Positions 1-7,456 of a DNA stretch of 8,843 nucleotides are shown piece by piece (positions within the stretch are counted from its first letter, which is position 1; each line of letters starts with the position of its first letter). The notes beneath the pieces are model-generated. The model did no database searches and had not been told where the DNA came from. It saw nothing but the letters and a program-made list of their open reading frames with translations. Origin of the DNA: an uncultured Eubacteriales bacterium (GTDB taxonomy: Bacteria; Bacillota; Clostridia; Peptostreptococcales; Anaerovoracaceae); contig CACXCQ010000129.1 of assembly GCA_902766185.1 (NCBI GenBank), positions 1 through 8,843 of the forward strand. The letters run 5' to 3'. The position numbers and the translations under genes were made by a program.

Positions 1-446
1 CCACCGTGATCTTCATCGCGGCAGCTTTCACCGATATGCTGGACGGGAAGATCGCCCGGAAATACAATCTGGTGACCAACTTCGGGAAGTTGATGGATCC
101 TCTGGCGGACAAGCTGCTGACCATGTCCGCGTTCCTGTGTCTGGTGGAGCTTGGGGACATGCCGGCCTGGATGGCCATCGTGATCCTGGGCAGGGAGTTC
201 ATCATCACCGGCATGCGGCAGGTGGCTGCTGCTGAGGGCATCGTCATCGCCGCCGGATGGAGCGGCAAGATCAAGACGGTGCTGCAGATGGTGGCGATCC
301 CGTTGCTCCTCCTGCAGAACTGGCCCTGTTCCGTCTACTTCGGCGGATTCCCGCTGGATCAGATCGTCCTGTGGGCAGCCCTGGTGATGACCATCGTATC
401 CGGCGCGGAATACATCATCAAGAACAGGGAGGTGTTTTCCCAGTGA
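1..446 (+). CDS. pgsA: CDP-diacylglycerol--glycerol-3-phosphate 3-phosphatidyltransferase (PgsA), 5'-truncated by window edge
   Basis: This integral membrane enzyme makes phosphatidylglycerolphosphate from CDP-diacylglycerol and glycerol-3-phosphate, the committed step to phosphatidylglycerol. The reading frame is open from the first bases, so the true start lies upstream; about 147 residues are visible of a usual 180-200. Counting from the GTG codon at base 6 as residue 1, the complete CDP-alcohol phosphotransferase signature is present: D10-x2-D13-G14-x2-A17-R18-x8-G27-x3-D31-x3-D35. These Asp residues bind metal and catalyse the reaction in the family. A GREFIITGMR segment and three or four hydrophobic helices follow, ending in a charged tail. 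The TGA stop (444-446) overlaps the GTG start of cinA, a gene order common in Firmicutes. The signature alone would fit other CDP-alcohol transferases, but the REF...GMR segment and the cinA neighbour favour PgsA. Confidence 0.93.
   Translation, partial: TVIFIAAAFTDMLDGKIARKYNLVTNFGKLMDPLADKLLTMSAFLCLVELGDMPAWMAIVILGREFIITGMRQVAAAEGIVIAAGWSGKIKTVLQMVAIPLLLLQNWPCSVYFGGFPLDQIVLWAALVMTIVSGAEYIIKNREVFSQ
427..432 (+). promoter_or_regulatory. Ribosome binding site of cinA
   Basis: GGGAGG lies inside the end of pgsA with 10 bases before the GTG at 443. It supports GTG 443 as the cinA start over upstream in-frame ATG codons, which would read through pgsA in a wrong frame. Confidence 0.6.
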
Positions 447-1726
447 AGGAGGAAAGACCCGAAAGCCTTCGGGCGTCCATCATCAGCGTGGGCACGGAGA
501 TCCTCATGGGGGAGATCACCAATACCAATACGGTATGGCTTTCCCAGAGGCTGAACGAGCTGGGCTGTGACGTGCTCTACCACCATACGGTGGGGGACAA
601 TCCCGGACGGCTCACCCATGCGCTTGAGGTGTCCCTGAAGGACTCCGACCTGGTGATCACCACCGGAGGGCTGGGACCTACCCAGGACGATATGACCAAG
701 GAAGTGGTCTGTCAGGCGCTGGAGGATCATCTGGAGATGAACGAAGACTGGCTCAGGATCCTCTATGAGCGCTACGAAAAGCGTGGCCGGAAGATGACGG
801 ACAACAACCGCAAGCAGGCGCTTCTGCCTTCCCGATCCCGCATGCTGTTCAATGAAGTGGGCAGTGCTCCGGGATTCGTGCTTTCCGATCCTTCCGGGAG
901 CAAGACGGTATGCTGCCTGCCCGGGCCGCCCCGGGAGATGACCTGGCTGTACCGGGAGAAGCTGGAGCCCATCCTGCAGGAGCTGATCGCACAGCGATGC
1001 GGCGGAGCTTCGGTGCTGCATGCCCGCATCCTGCGGACCTTCGGCATCGGCGAGTCTTCTCTGGAGACGGCGCTTCTTGACCTCATCGACGGGCAGACGG
1101 ATCCGACCATCGCCACCTACGCAAAGACAGGAGAGTGCACCTTGCGCATCGCGTCCAAGCGGGCGGACCGCAGGGATGCGGAGGACGCGGTGGAGGAGAT
1201 GATCGCAAAGGTCCGGGAGAGGATCGGAGAATACATCTACAGCGAAAACGATGAGGAACTGGTCCAGGTGGTGGGCCGGAAGCTCATGGAAAAGGGGTTG
1301 ACCATTTCTGCCGCGGAGTCCTGCACAGGAGGCATGTTCGCGGCGAAGCTGACGGAGGTCCCTGGAATATCCGCGGTCTTCGACCGTAGCCTGGTGACCT
1401 ACTCCAACCAGGCGAAGATGGAGGAACTCGGGGTACGCGAAGAGACACTGAAGGAATTCGGCGCCGTAAGCGAAGAGACGGCCAGGGAGATGGCTGAGGG
1501 CGCGCGCCGGGTCAGCGGAAGCGACATCGGTATTTCCGTCACCGGCATCGCCGGTCCGGACGGAGGAACGGAGGATAAGCCCGTGGGCACAATCTGCTAC
1601 GCTCTGGCAACAGAAGAGGGCACCGTGTGCAGGAAGACCGTATGGGATACGGGCTTTCGGCAGTTCAACCGCATATACGCTGTGCTGAACATGCTGGACA
1701 TGATCCGCAGAGCCGCCGCAAATTGA
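443..1726 (+). CDS. cinA: CinA: competence/damage-inducible protein, COG1058 domain plus nicotinamide-nucleotide amidase domain
   Basis: Two-domain CinA, 427 residues, the usual length. The N-terminal half is the MoCF-biosynthesis-like COG1058 domain, with SVGTEILMGEITNTN near residues 15-29, TTGGLGPTQDD at 73-83 and an LPGPPREM segment; in some members this domain is an ADP-ribose/NAD-related pyrophosphatase. The C-terminal half is the PncC-type amidase that hydrolyses nicotinamide mononucleotide to nicotinate mononucleotide in pyridine-nucleotide salvage. It has AESCTGG at 291-297 (Ser293 is the expected nucleophile), YSNQAK at 320-325 and TGIAGPDGGT at 367-376, so both halves look intact. 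The start chosen is GTG 443, which overlaps the pgsA stop (GTGA) and has GGGAGG 10 bases upstream. The frame is open further upstream, but that part is a shadow of pgsA. recA often follows cinA in Firmicutes and does not do so here. The protein is cytoplasmic and probably translationally coupled to pgsA. Confidence 0.95.
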   Translation: MKEERPESLRASIISVGTEILMGEITNTNTVWLSQRLNELGCDVLYHHTVGDNPGRLTHALEVSLKDSDLVITTGGLGPTQDDMTKEVVCQALEDHLEMNEDWLRILYERYEKRGRKMTDNNRKQALLPSRSRMLFNEVGSAPGFVLSDPSGSKTVCCLPGPPREMTWLYREKLEPILQELIAQRCGGASVLHARILRTFGIGESSLETALLDLIDGQTDPTIATYAKTGECTLRIASKRADRRDAEDAVEEMIAKVRERIGEYIYSENDEELVQVVGRKLMEKGLTISAAESCTGGMFAAKLTEVPGISAVFDRSLVTYSNQAKMEELGVREETLKEFGAVSEETAREMAEGARRVSGSDIGISVTGIAGPDGGTEDKPVGTICYALATEEGTVCRKTVWDTGFRQFNRIYAVLNMLDMIRRAAAN

Positions 1727-1752
1727 CGCTGCGCGGGCGGATATGGTATAAT
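1723..1752 (+). promoter_or_regulatory. Near-consensus vegetative (sigma-A/sigma-70 type) promoter with extended -10
   Basis: TTGACG (1723-1728, 5 of 6 consensus) and a perfect TATAAT (1747-1752) are separated by 18 bases. TG at 1744-1745 forms an extended -10 (TGGTATAAT). The -35 box contains the TGA stop of cinA (1724-1726). Transcription would start near 1758-1760 and give a leader of roughly 38 bases to the ATG at 1797. It is the only strong promoter I see in the window and marks the border between the pgsA-cinA pair and the glycan genes. Confidence 0.8.
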
Positions 1753-1780
1753 TTTTGGATAAAATTTGATTTGACAGATC

Positions 1781-1786
1781 GAGGAG
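1781..1786 (+). promoter_or_regulatory. Ribosome binding site of the 1797 gene
   Basis: GAGGAG with 10 bases to the ATG at 1797. It fixes this ATG as the start of the first gene after the promoter. Confidence 0.75.
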
Positions 1787-1796
1787 AACGAAATCT

Positions 1797-4370
1797 ATGG
1801 GAAACCCTGTAACCCCTGAAAACCCAAAGGAAAAACCGGTTCTCAGCGTGATCATCAAAAGCGATCCCGCTAAGCTTTCCTTTCAGGACTATATCCAGCA
1901 GACGCTGAAGAGCACCCGTCAGACCCACGGGGCCGATCCGCGGCTACAGCTCATCATCGCCATACCGGAGGAGGATGGAGAGACGGCGGATCGGTGCGCC
2001 GGATTCCTGAAGGACGTGGCCTTCGAGGTCACTGCCTTTTCGGGACTCGAGGAAGCGGTGCGGGGCGACTTCGTCACCGTGATCGAAGCGGGCGATGTGA
2101 TCAATGGCGAATACCTGAACAAGCTGCTGACGGAGCTGGCCGGCTCCTCCGGCGGAGTGTTCTTCTACCAGGCTCCGGAGGACGATGAAGCCTTCGTTGA
2201 GGACGCGCAGAGGATATCCATCTTTACCGAGCCGGACGTGACCCTCTATCCCAGGGGGATCATGATCGCGCGCGGACTTCTGCACGAACCCGTCGTGGAT
2301 CTTCTGGCCGATGATCTGACCGCAAGCGGCGTGGCGTGGAAGGCCATGCTGGAGGACTGCGGGTATACCGTGCTTCACTATGAGGTGATCTCGCTGTACC
2401 ACAATCACCCGGCGTTCTTTGATTTCTCCATCAAGCCGGATGTCCTGAAGGGACTGGCCAGCTTTTGCATGGAGAAGCACGGTTGCGTGGAGGACTTCCT
2501 CCAGCTCATCATGCTGAACCTCTTTCGCATGCAGCTTGAGGCCCACCGGCCGGGCGAGCCGGTGAAGCAGCTGCTTCCTTTCATCGATGACGAGAACATC
2601 ATCACCAAACAGCAGATGCCGTTCCACTACAAGATGTGTTTCATGAACATGAAGTACGACCGTCCCGTCCTGCCGGAGTGCACGATGGAGGACAACGGAC
2701 AGATCCACTTCGGGGACACCCATATCTGCTACCTGAAGAACCGTTTCTTCAAGATCGATATCATCGAGATCCACGAGGGAAAGATCACCTTCCGCGGAAG
2801 GACCGAGATGCACCTTTTGGGAGATCAGTACACGATCTACATCATCTCCTCCAAGGGCAAGCGCAAGGATATCCCGCTGATTCCCTTCTCACCGCTGAAC
2901 AAGGTGGGGCTGGACAACGAATGCTTCTACGAGGGAAGACGGTTCGAAGTCACTATGCCGGTGAAGACAGGGCAGACCTACATGTTCTTCATCGAGGATC
3001 CCAGCGGCCGGGCATTCCAGCTGATCCCCCGGTTCGGCAACTACGCCGGGCTGGTGAACAAGGCGGCCTTTTCCTATTTCAGCCGGAACGGGATCATCGT
3101 GACCTACCGCAACGGCAATTTCGCCATGCACGAGCACACGGCGAAGCGTTACCGCAAGAATGAGATCGAGTTTCTGAAGGCGCTGATCTCCAGAAAGAAA
3201 TACGCCGTAGCCGCCTACCGGATGCTCTATCATCTGGACAGGCTCTTCGTGCGCAAGCCCATCTGGATCCTTGCGGACCGGCCTCATGTCGCCAAGGACA
3301 ACGGAGAGCACATGTTCCGTTATCTGCAGACCACGGACGCGGTGAAGAAGAACAGCGTCTACTTCCTGATCAAGAAGGAGAGCCCGGACTACGAGCGGCT
3401 GCGCAAGGTGGGCAAGGTGCTGAAGTACGGCAGCGTGAAGCACAAGGTCAAGTTCCTGCAGGCCCAGATCATCATGTGCGCCGCGGCCAACGACCTGGCT
3501 ACCAACGCGCTGGGAAAGAGCGGTCACTTCTACCGGGATTTCTATAATTTCGACTTTGTCTATCTGCGGCACGGCGTGTCTCACAACGACCAGAGCGGAT
3601 GGATCCACCGGCTCAACAAGAACATCAAGGTGCTGGTGGCCACCTGCCGTCCGGAATACGAGGGGATACTCAGCGGAGATTACGATTATACGGAGCAGGA
3701 GGTCCGGCTGACGGGACTGCCGCGGTTCGACAATCTGTACGATGAGAAGGAGAAGAAGATCGCCATCCTTCCCACCTGGAGAAAGAACATCCAGGGAGAG
3801 GTGCAGAACCGTTCCTCCGAGAGGGAATATGTCAGGAGTTTCCGGGATACGGATTATTTCATCTTCTACGATTCCCTGATCCACGACGAACGGCTGCTCA
3901 ATGCCATGGAAAAGTACGGGTACGAAGGGTGCTTCTACCTGCATCCGGCCTTCGAGGCCCAGCTGGCGGACTTCACCTCCAGCCGCCGCATCACCGTGGG
4001 AAACGGCGTGGCGGATTACCAGAAGGTGTTCCGGGAGAGCGCCATCATGGTCACCGACTATTCCAGCGTGGCCTTCGACTTCGCCTTCCTGAAGAAACCG
4101 GTCATCTACTCCCAGTTCGACGAGGATACGTTCTATAAGAACCACACCTGGGGCAAGGGATACTTCACCTACCGGGAGGACGGGTTCGGACCCATCACCA
4201 ATACGGTGGAGCAGACCGTTGACGAGCTGATCCATTACATGGAGAACGGCGCTCAGATGAGAGAGGACTATGTGGAAAAGGTGGAGAACTTCTTCGCCTA
4301 CACAGACCGGAGAAACTGCGAACGGGTTTACAAGGCCGTTCTTGAGGATGTCGAGAGAAAATACAGGTAA
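1797..4370 (+). CDS. Large CDP-glycerol glycerophosphotransferase-family protein with degenerate GT2-like N-terminus
   Basis: Predicted 857-residue cytoplasmic or membrane-peripheral transferase of the teichoic-acid polymerase family (Glyphos_transf, TagF/TagB-like), which moves glycerol-phosphate or similar from a CDP-activated donor to a lipid-linked acceptor. Three regions are visible. Residues ~14-310 begin like a family-2 glycosyltransferase (VLSVIIKS at 15-22, DFVTVIEAGD ending at 100), but the usual DxD-type acidic cluster reads E97-A-G-D100, so it may be inactive. Residues ~316-445 look like a beta-rich accessory module. Residues ~488-850 are the transferase domain: a DNGEHMFRYL segment, H592-G593-V-S-H596, YLHP with H716, and TDYSSVAFD at 753-761; in TagF-type enzymes HG and HP-type histidines and the DYSS loop form the active and nucleotide-binding site. 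There is no signal peptide or transmembrane segment. It is the first gene after the strong promoter. The exact polymer and polyol are unknown; polymerase versus primase cannot be told from sequence. Confidence 0.85.
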   Translation: MGNPVTPENPKEKPVLSVIIKSDPAKLSFQDYIQQTLKSTRQTHGADPRLQLIIAIPEEDGETADRCAGFLKDVAFEVTAFSGLEEAVRGDFVTVIEAGDVINGEYLNKLLTELAGSSGGVFFYQAPEDDEAFVEDAQRISIFTEPDVTLYPRGIMIARGLLHEPVVDLLADDLTASGVAWKAMLEDCGYTVLHYEVISLYHNHPAFFDFSIKPDVLKGLASFCMEKHGCVEDFLQLIMLNLFRMQLEAHRPGEPVKQLLPFIDDENIITKQQMPFHYKMCFMNMKYDRPVLPECTMEDNGQIHFGDTHICYLKNRFFKIDIIEIHEGKITFRGRTEMHLLGDQYTIYIISSKGKRKDIPLIPFSPLNKVGLDNECFYEGRRFEVTMPVKTGQTYMFFIEDPSGRAFQLIPRFGNYAGLVNKAAFSYFSRNGIIVTYRNGNFAMHEHTAKRYRKNEIEFLKALISRKKYAVAAYRMLYHLDRLFVRKPIWILADRPHVAKDNGEHMFRYLQTTDAVKKNSVYFLIKKESPDYERLRKVGKVLKYGSVKHKVKFLQAQIIMCAAANDLATNALGKSGHFYRDFYNFDFVYLRHGVSHNDQSGWIHRLNKNIKVLVATCRPEYEGILSGDYDYTEQEVRLTGLPRFDNLYDEKEKKIAILPTWRKNIQGEVQNRSSEREYVRSFRDTDYFIFYDSLIHDERLLNAMEKYGYEGCFYLHPAFEAQLADFTSSRRITVGNGVADYQKVFRESAIMVTDYSSVAFDFAFLKKPVIYSQFDEDTFYKNHTWGKGYFTYREDGFGPITNTVEQTVDELIHYMENGAQMREDYVEKVENFFAYTDRRNCERVYKAVLEDVERKYR

Positions 4371-4376
4371 GAGAGG
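4371..4376 (+). promoter_or_regulatory. Ribosome binding site deciding the 4387 start
   Basis: GAGAGG with 10 bases to the ATG at 4387, placed just after the preceding stop. It favours this ATG over an in-frame ATG at 4270 that would overlap the upstream gene by about 100 bases. Confidence 0.7.
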
Positions 4377-4386
4377 ACTTGTCCAC

Positions 4387-6018
4387 ATGAATTACGAGAG
4401 ATACGACGATGTGTCCGATGCCGTCATCTTCGCCAGATACGGTTCTGTGACCTTCGACAAGCATATGATGAAGATCGTGGTCAGATGCCCCATGGGGGAT
4501 TATGACTGGAAGTGCATGCTGATCGGCTACGCCTATAAGATCGAAGCCGACCGGGAGAACTACCTGATCCAGCCGGACTCCATCACCCGCAAGGGGATCT
4601 ACCAGGAGATGACCTGCAGGATCGACGTCAGGAAGTTCCCCTTCCGCACTACCCACTGGCAGGTGAGGGCAGTCTACGAGAAGGACGGGAAGCTCTTTGC
4701 CGCCCGCGTGGTGATGCCGCTGATCAAGCGCAGCCGGTTCCAGTTCGTCTTCAAGCCGAACTCCTTCGTCCGGGACGACGGGTACATCCTGTTCCCCTAT
4801 ATGGCAAGGGGAGGGTATCTGGGACTGCGGTTCCGGGAGAAGACCGACGACGACAATATGAGCGTCCGCCTGAAGGAGTGGATCGCTCTGAACCGGTACA
4901 AAAAACACCGGGAACAGTACGATGGCCAGAAGATCATTCTCGTCTACGAGAAGCGATGTGAGAAGGCCCAGGACAACGGATATCATTTCTTCCGCTACTG
5001 CATGGAAAACAACATGGAGGCTTTTCTGGGCAGGAAGATCTACTACGTCATTAAGAAGGATTCCGTGGACCGCAAGAAGCTGGCCGCCTACGAGGATCAT
5101 CTGGTGGATTATCTGAGCATCAAGCACATGATCTGCCTGCTGGCCTGCAGGCTCCTGGTCAGCTCCGATTCCAAGGCCCACGCCTATATCTGGCAGTACG
5201 ACAAGAGCCTCATCGCCCCCACGGTGAACCGCAAGAAGCACGTTTTCCTGGGACACGGCGTGCTGGCCCTCAAGAAGCTGAACCAGAGCTTCATGGCGAA
5301 GAACATGAACTCCGTGATGACCACCGTGACTTCGGAAATGGAGAAGGAACTGGTGGTCCGGGAACTGGGATACAAGCGGCACGCCGCCGTGGTGACGGGC
5401 TACGCCCGGTTCGACGCCCTGAAGGACTGCTCGGACGAATACAACGAGATCCTGATCATGCCCACCCACAGAAGCTGGCTCTTCGGCGTGGAGCGGGAGG
5501 TGTTCACCGCCAGCGACTATTACCGCCGGTATATGGACCTGATCAATTCGCCACGGTTCATCGAGCTGCTGAAGGAAAAGGACATGACGGCGAACTTCTA
5601 CCTGCATCCCTCCATCGGGGAGCACGTGGACGCCTTCACCGTGTCCGACGACCGGGTCAGGATCATTCCCTACGGCAAGTACGCGCTGGATGATCTGATG
5701 ATGCGGGCGAAGCTTCTGATCACCGACTATTCCTCCGTATGCTGGGACGTCTATTACATGGGCAAGCCCATCATCTTCTACCAGTACGATCTGCAGGATT
5801 ATCTGGACACCTGGGGAAGCTATATCGACCTGGAGAAGGACAGCCCGGGAAGACGGGCCGTCACCCACGAACAGCTGCTGGATCTCATCGAGGATTCGGC
5901 CAGCCGGAACTTCGCCCTGGATGAGGAGTGGGCGAAGAGAAGAGAAAGCCACTACCAATACCTTGACACACAGAATTCCCGCAGGATCTGTGAGGCGCTG
6001 AAGGAGAGAAATTACTAA
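4387..6018 (+). CDS. Second CDP-glycerol glycerophosphotransferase-family protein
   Basis: 543-residue predicted cytoplasmic transferase of the same family as its upstream neighbour but clearly not a recent duplicate. Residues ~1-165 look like a beta-rich module comparable in placement to the middle region of the 1797 gene. Residues ~182-535 are the transferase domain: DNGYHFFRYC, GHGV with H290 followed by ALK, a GYARFDAL segment, YLHPSIGEH with H407, and TDYSSVCWD at 446-454. The HG, HP and DYSS motifs are those expected for substrate and CDP handling. It has no GT2-like N-terminal part and no membrane segment. The start is ATG 4387, 16 bases after the previous stop, with GAGAGG upstream; an ATG at 4270 is in frame but lies inside the previous gene. 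The two transferases probably act in turn on one polymer, for example priming and extension, or two different linkages; this is inference. Confidence 0.86.
   Translation: MNYERYDDVSDAVIFARYGSVTFDKHMMKIVVRCPMGDYDWKCMLIGYAYKIEADRENYLIQPDSITRKGIYQEMTCRIDVRKFPFRTTHWQVRAVYEKDGKLFAARVVMPLIKRSRFQFVFKPNSFVRDDGYILFPYMARGGYLGLRFREKTDDDNMSVRLKEWIALNRYKKHREQYDGQKIILVYEKRCEKAQDNGYHFFRYCMENNMEAFLGRKIYYVIKKDSVDRKKLAAYEDHLVDYLSIKHMICLLACRLLVSSDSKAHAYIWQYDKSLIAPTVNRKKHVFLGHGVLALKKLNQSFMAKNMNSVMTTVTSEMEKELVVRELGYKRHAAVVTGYARFDALKDCSDEYNEILIMPTHRSWLFGVEREVFTASDYYRRYMDLINSPRFIELLKEKDMTANFYLHPSIGEHVDAFTVSDDRVRIIPYGKYALDDLMMRAKLLITDYSSVCWDVYYMGKPIIFYQYDLQDYLDTWGSYIDLEKDSPGRRAVTHEQLLDLIEDSASRNFALDEEWAKRRESHYQYLDTQNSRRICEALKERNY
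6001..6007 (+). promoter_or_regulatory. Ribosome binding site of the MBOAT gene
   Basis: AAGGAGA near the end of the preceding gene with 10 bases to the ATG at 6018. Together with the TAATG stop/start overlap it indicates coupled translation. Confidence 0.7.
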
Positions 6019-7436
6019 TGCTTTTTTCCAGCAACATATTCATTTTCTTTTTCCTTCCGTTTGTGATCTTCATATACTACGTGTTCCTCCGGAAGAGCAG
6101 AAAGCTGCAGAACCTTTTCCTCTTCCTGATGAGCCTGTTTTTCTATGCCTGGGGAGAGCCCACCTTCGTGCTGGTCATGATGGGATCCATCCTGGTGAAC
6201 TGGCTCGTGGGGAACCTGATCGGGGCCTTTGCCGAAACGCCGGCCAGGGCCAGAGCCGTGCTCGCGGCAGGTATTCTATGCAATCTGTCCATCATTTTCG
6301 TGTTCAAGTATCTGATGTTCACCCTGGAGAACCTGCAGCTGCTGTTCGGATGGGAATCCCTGACGATACCGGTGATCGAACTGCCCATCGGCATTTCCTT
6401 CTTCACCTTCCAGTCCATCTCCTATCTGGTGGACGTGTACAGGGGAGACGGCCGGGTGCAGAGGAACCTGATCAACGTAGGCCTCTACATCGCGTTTTTC
6501 CCGCAGCTCATCACTGGCCCCATCGTGCGCTACAACACCATCGATCAGCAGATCATGGAGCGCAAAGAGTCCTTCGATGACTTCTCGCAGGGGGTCGTCC
6601 GGTTCATCATCGGGCTGGGCAAGAAGGTGCTGATCGCGAACAACATGGCCATCGTGGCGGACTATGCCTATTCCTGCGTGGACGAGACCTCGGTGCTCAT
6701 GGCCTGGCTGGGGGCTATTGCCTATACCTTCCAGATCTACTTCGATTTCAGCGGATACTCGGATATGGCCATCGGACTTGGGCGGATGTTCGGGTTCCAC
6801 TTCCAGGAGAACTTCAACTATCCGTATATCTCGAAATCGGCCACGGAGTTCTGGCGCCGGTGGCACATGTCTCTGGGGACATGGTTCAGGGATTATCTGT
6901 ACATCCCCCTGGGCGGCAACCGGACGAAGAGCAAAGGCAGGCACGTCTTCAACATCTTCATGGTATGGCTGTGCACCGGCATCTGGCACGGCGCCAACTG
7001 GACCTTCATCTGCTGGGGACTGATGTATTTCTGCCTGCTGATCTTTGAGAAATACTCGGGATATGACATCAACGATAAAGAAGGGCGCAGGCATCTGCTG
7101 AAGCACGTTTACACCATGTTCTTCGTGGTCTGCGGCTGGGTGCTGTTCCGGGCGGAGAGCATCGGGCAGGCCATCGACTACTTCCAGAACATGTTCTGCG
7201 CAGGCGGCATGCCGCTGACGGACGACGGATTTCTGGAGTACTTCCGGCAGTACGCCGTTTACATCGCCATCGCCTGTATAGGCTGCACACCGCTGCCCAA
7301 AAGCCTGGTGCAGCGCGTCGAGGGCAGCCGGCTGGTGACCGCGGCGGGGATCATCTATCTCGTGCTGCTGTTCCTCTTCTCGGTATCCTTTATCGTGAAG
7401 AACACCTATAATCCGTTTATCTATTTCAATTTCTGA
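6018..7436 (+). CDS. MBOAT-family O-acyltransferase (AlgI/DltB-like), polytopic membrane protein
   Basis: 472-residue membrane-bound O-acyltransferase, the usual length for AlgI-type proteins. This family takes acyl groups from a cytoplasmic donor and passes them across the membrane for transfer to an exported polymer. The N-terminus (MLFSSNIFIFFFLPFVIF) and following SLFFYAWGEP are typical of the AlgI/DltB branch. Further motifs are FFPQLITGPIVRY, WRRWHMSLGTWFRDYLYIPLGGNR (split around H283) and GIWHGANW with H324, the invariant histidine expected in the catalytic channel. About ten hydrophobic segments are visible. The start overlaps the previous stop by one base (TAATG), and the TGA stop overlaps an ATG at 7436. 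The following SGNH-like gene is the expected partner, as AlgI-AlgJ or DltB-DltD. The donor is probably acetyl by analogy with AlgI; D-alanine is less likely because no dltA or dltC is in view. Confidence 0.92.
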   Translation: MLFSSNIFIFFFLPFVIFIYYVFLRKSRKLQNLFLFLMSLFFYAWGEPTFVLVMMGSILVNWLVGNLIGAFAETPARARAVLAAGILCNLSIIFVFKYLMFTLENLQLLFGWESLTIPVIELPIGISFFTFQSISYLVDVYRGDGRVQRNLINVGLYIAFFPQLITGPIVRYNTIDQQIMERKESFDDFSQGVVRFIIGLGKKVLIANNMAIVADYAYSCVDETSVLMAWLGAIAYTFQIYFDFSGYSDMAIGLGRMFGFHFQENFNYPYISKSATEFWRRWHMSLGTWFRDYLYIPLGGNRTKSKGRHVFNIFMVWLCTGIWHGANWTFICWGLMYFCLLIFEKYSGYDINDKEGRRHLLKHVYTMFFVVCGWVLFRAESIGQAIDYFQNMFCAGGMPLTDDGFLEYFRQYAVYIAIACIGCTPLPKSLVQRVEGSRLVTAAGIIYLVLLFLFSVSFIVKNTYNPFIYFNF

Positions 7437-7437
7437 T

Positions 7438-7446
7438 GGAGAAGGG
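7438..7446 (+). promoter_or_regulatory. Purine-rich ribosome binding region before GTG 7457
   Basis: GGAGAAGGG follows the ATG at 7436 and sits upstream of GTG 7457, with AAGG 11 bases before the GTG. The ATG at 7436 itself has a pyrimidine/A-rich upstream region with no Shine-Dalgarno match, so GTG 7457 is the better start; coupling through the TGATG overlap at 7434-7438 remains possible. Confidence 0.5.
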
Positions 7447-7456
7447 AAAACCGACA

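Noticed and set aside
257..442. An extended cinA starting at ATG 257
   Set aside because: This region is already coding for PgsA in another frame, the extra residues look like a shadow, and GTG 443 gives the normal CinA length with a ribosome binding site.
1713..1756. Possible terminator after cinA: CCGCC/GGCGG inverted repeat and a run of five T
   Set aside because: The stem is short with a bulge, the T run begins about 11 bases after it instead of directly, and the T run is the flank of the TATAAT box. It overlaps a convincing promoter.
1771..1776. TTGACA as the -35 box of a second promoter
   Set aside because: No acceptable -10 hexamer lies 16-19 bases downstream; that region is the start of the coding sequence.
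359..5958. Three further - strand open frames of about 500-590 codons (359-1858, 2889-4388, 4195-5958)
   Set aside because: All three are in register with the sense codons of cinA and the two transferases, so they are codon-bias shadows. The equal 499-codon length of two of them is coincidence.
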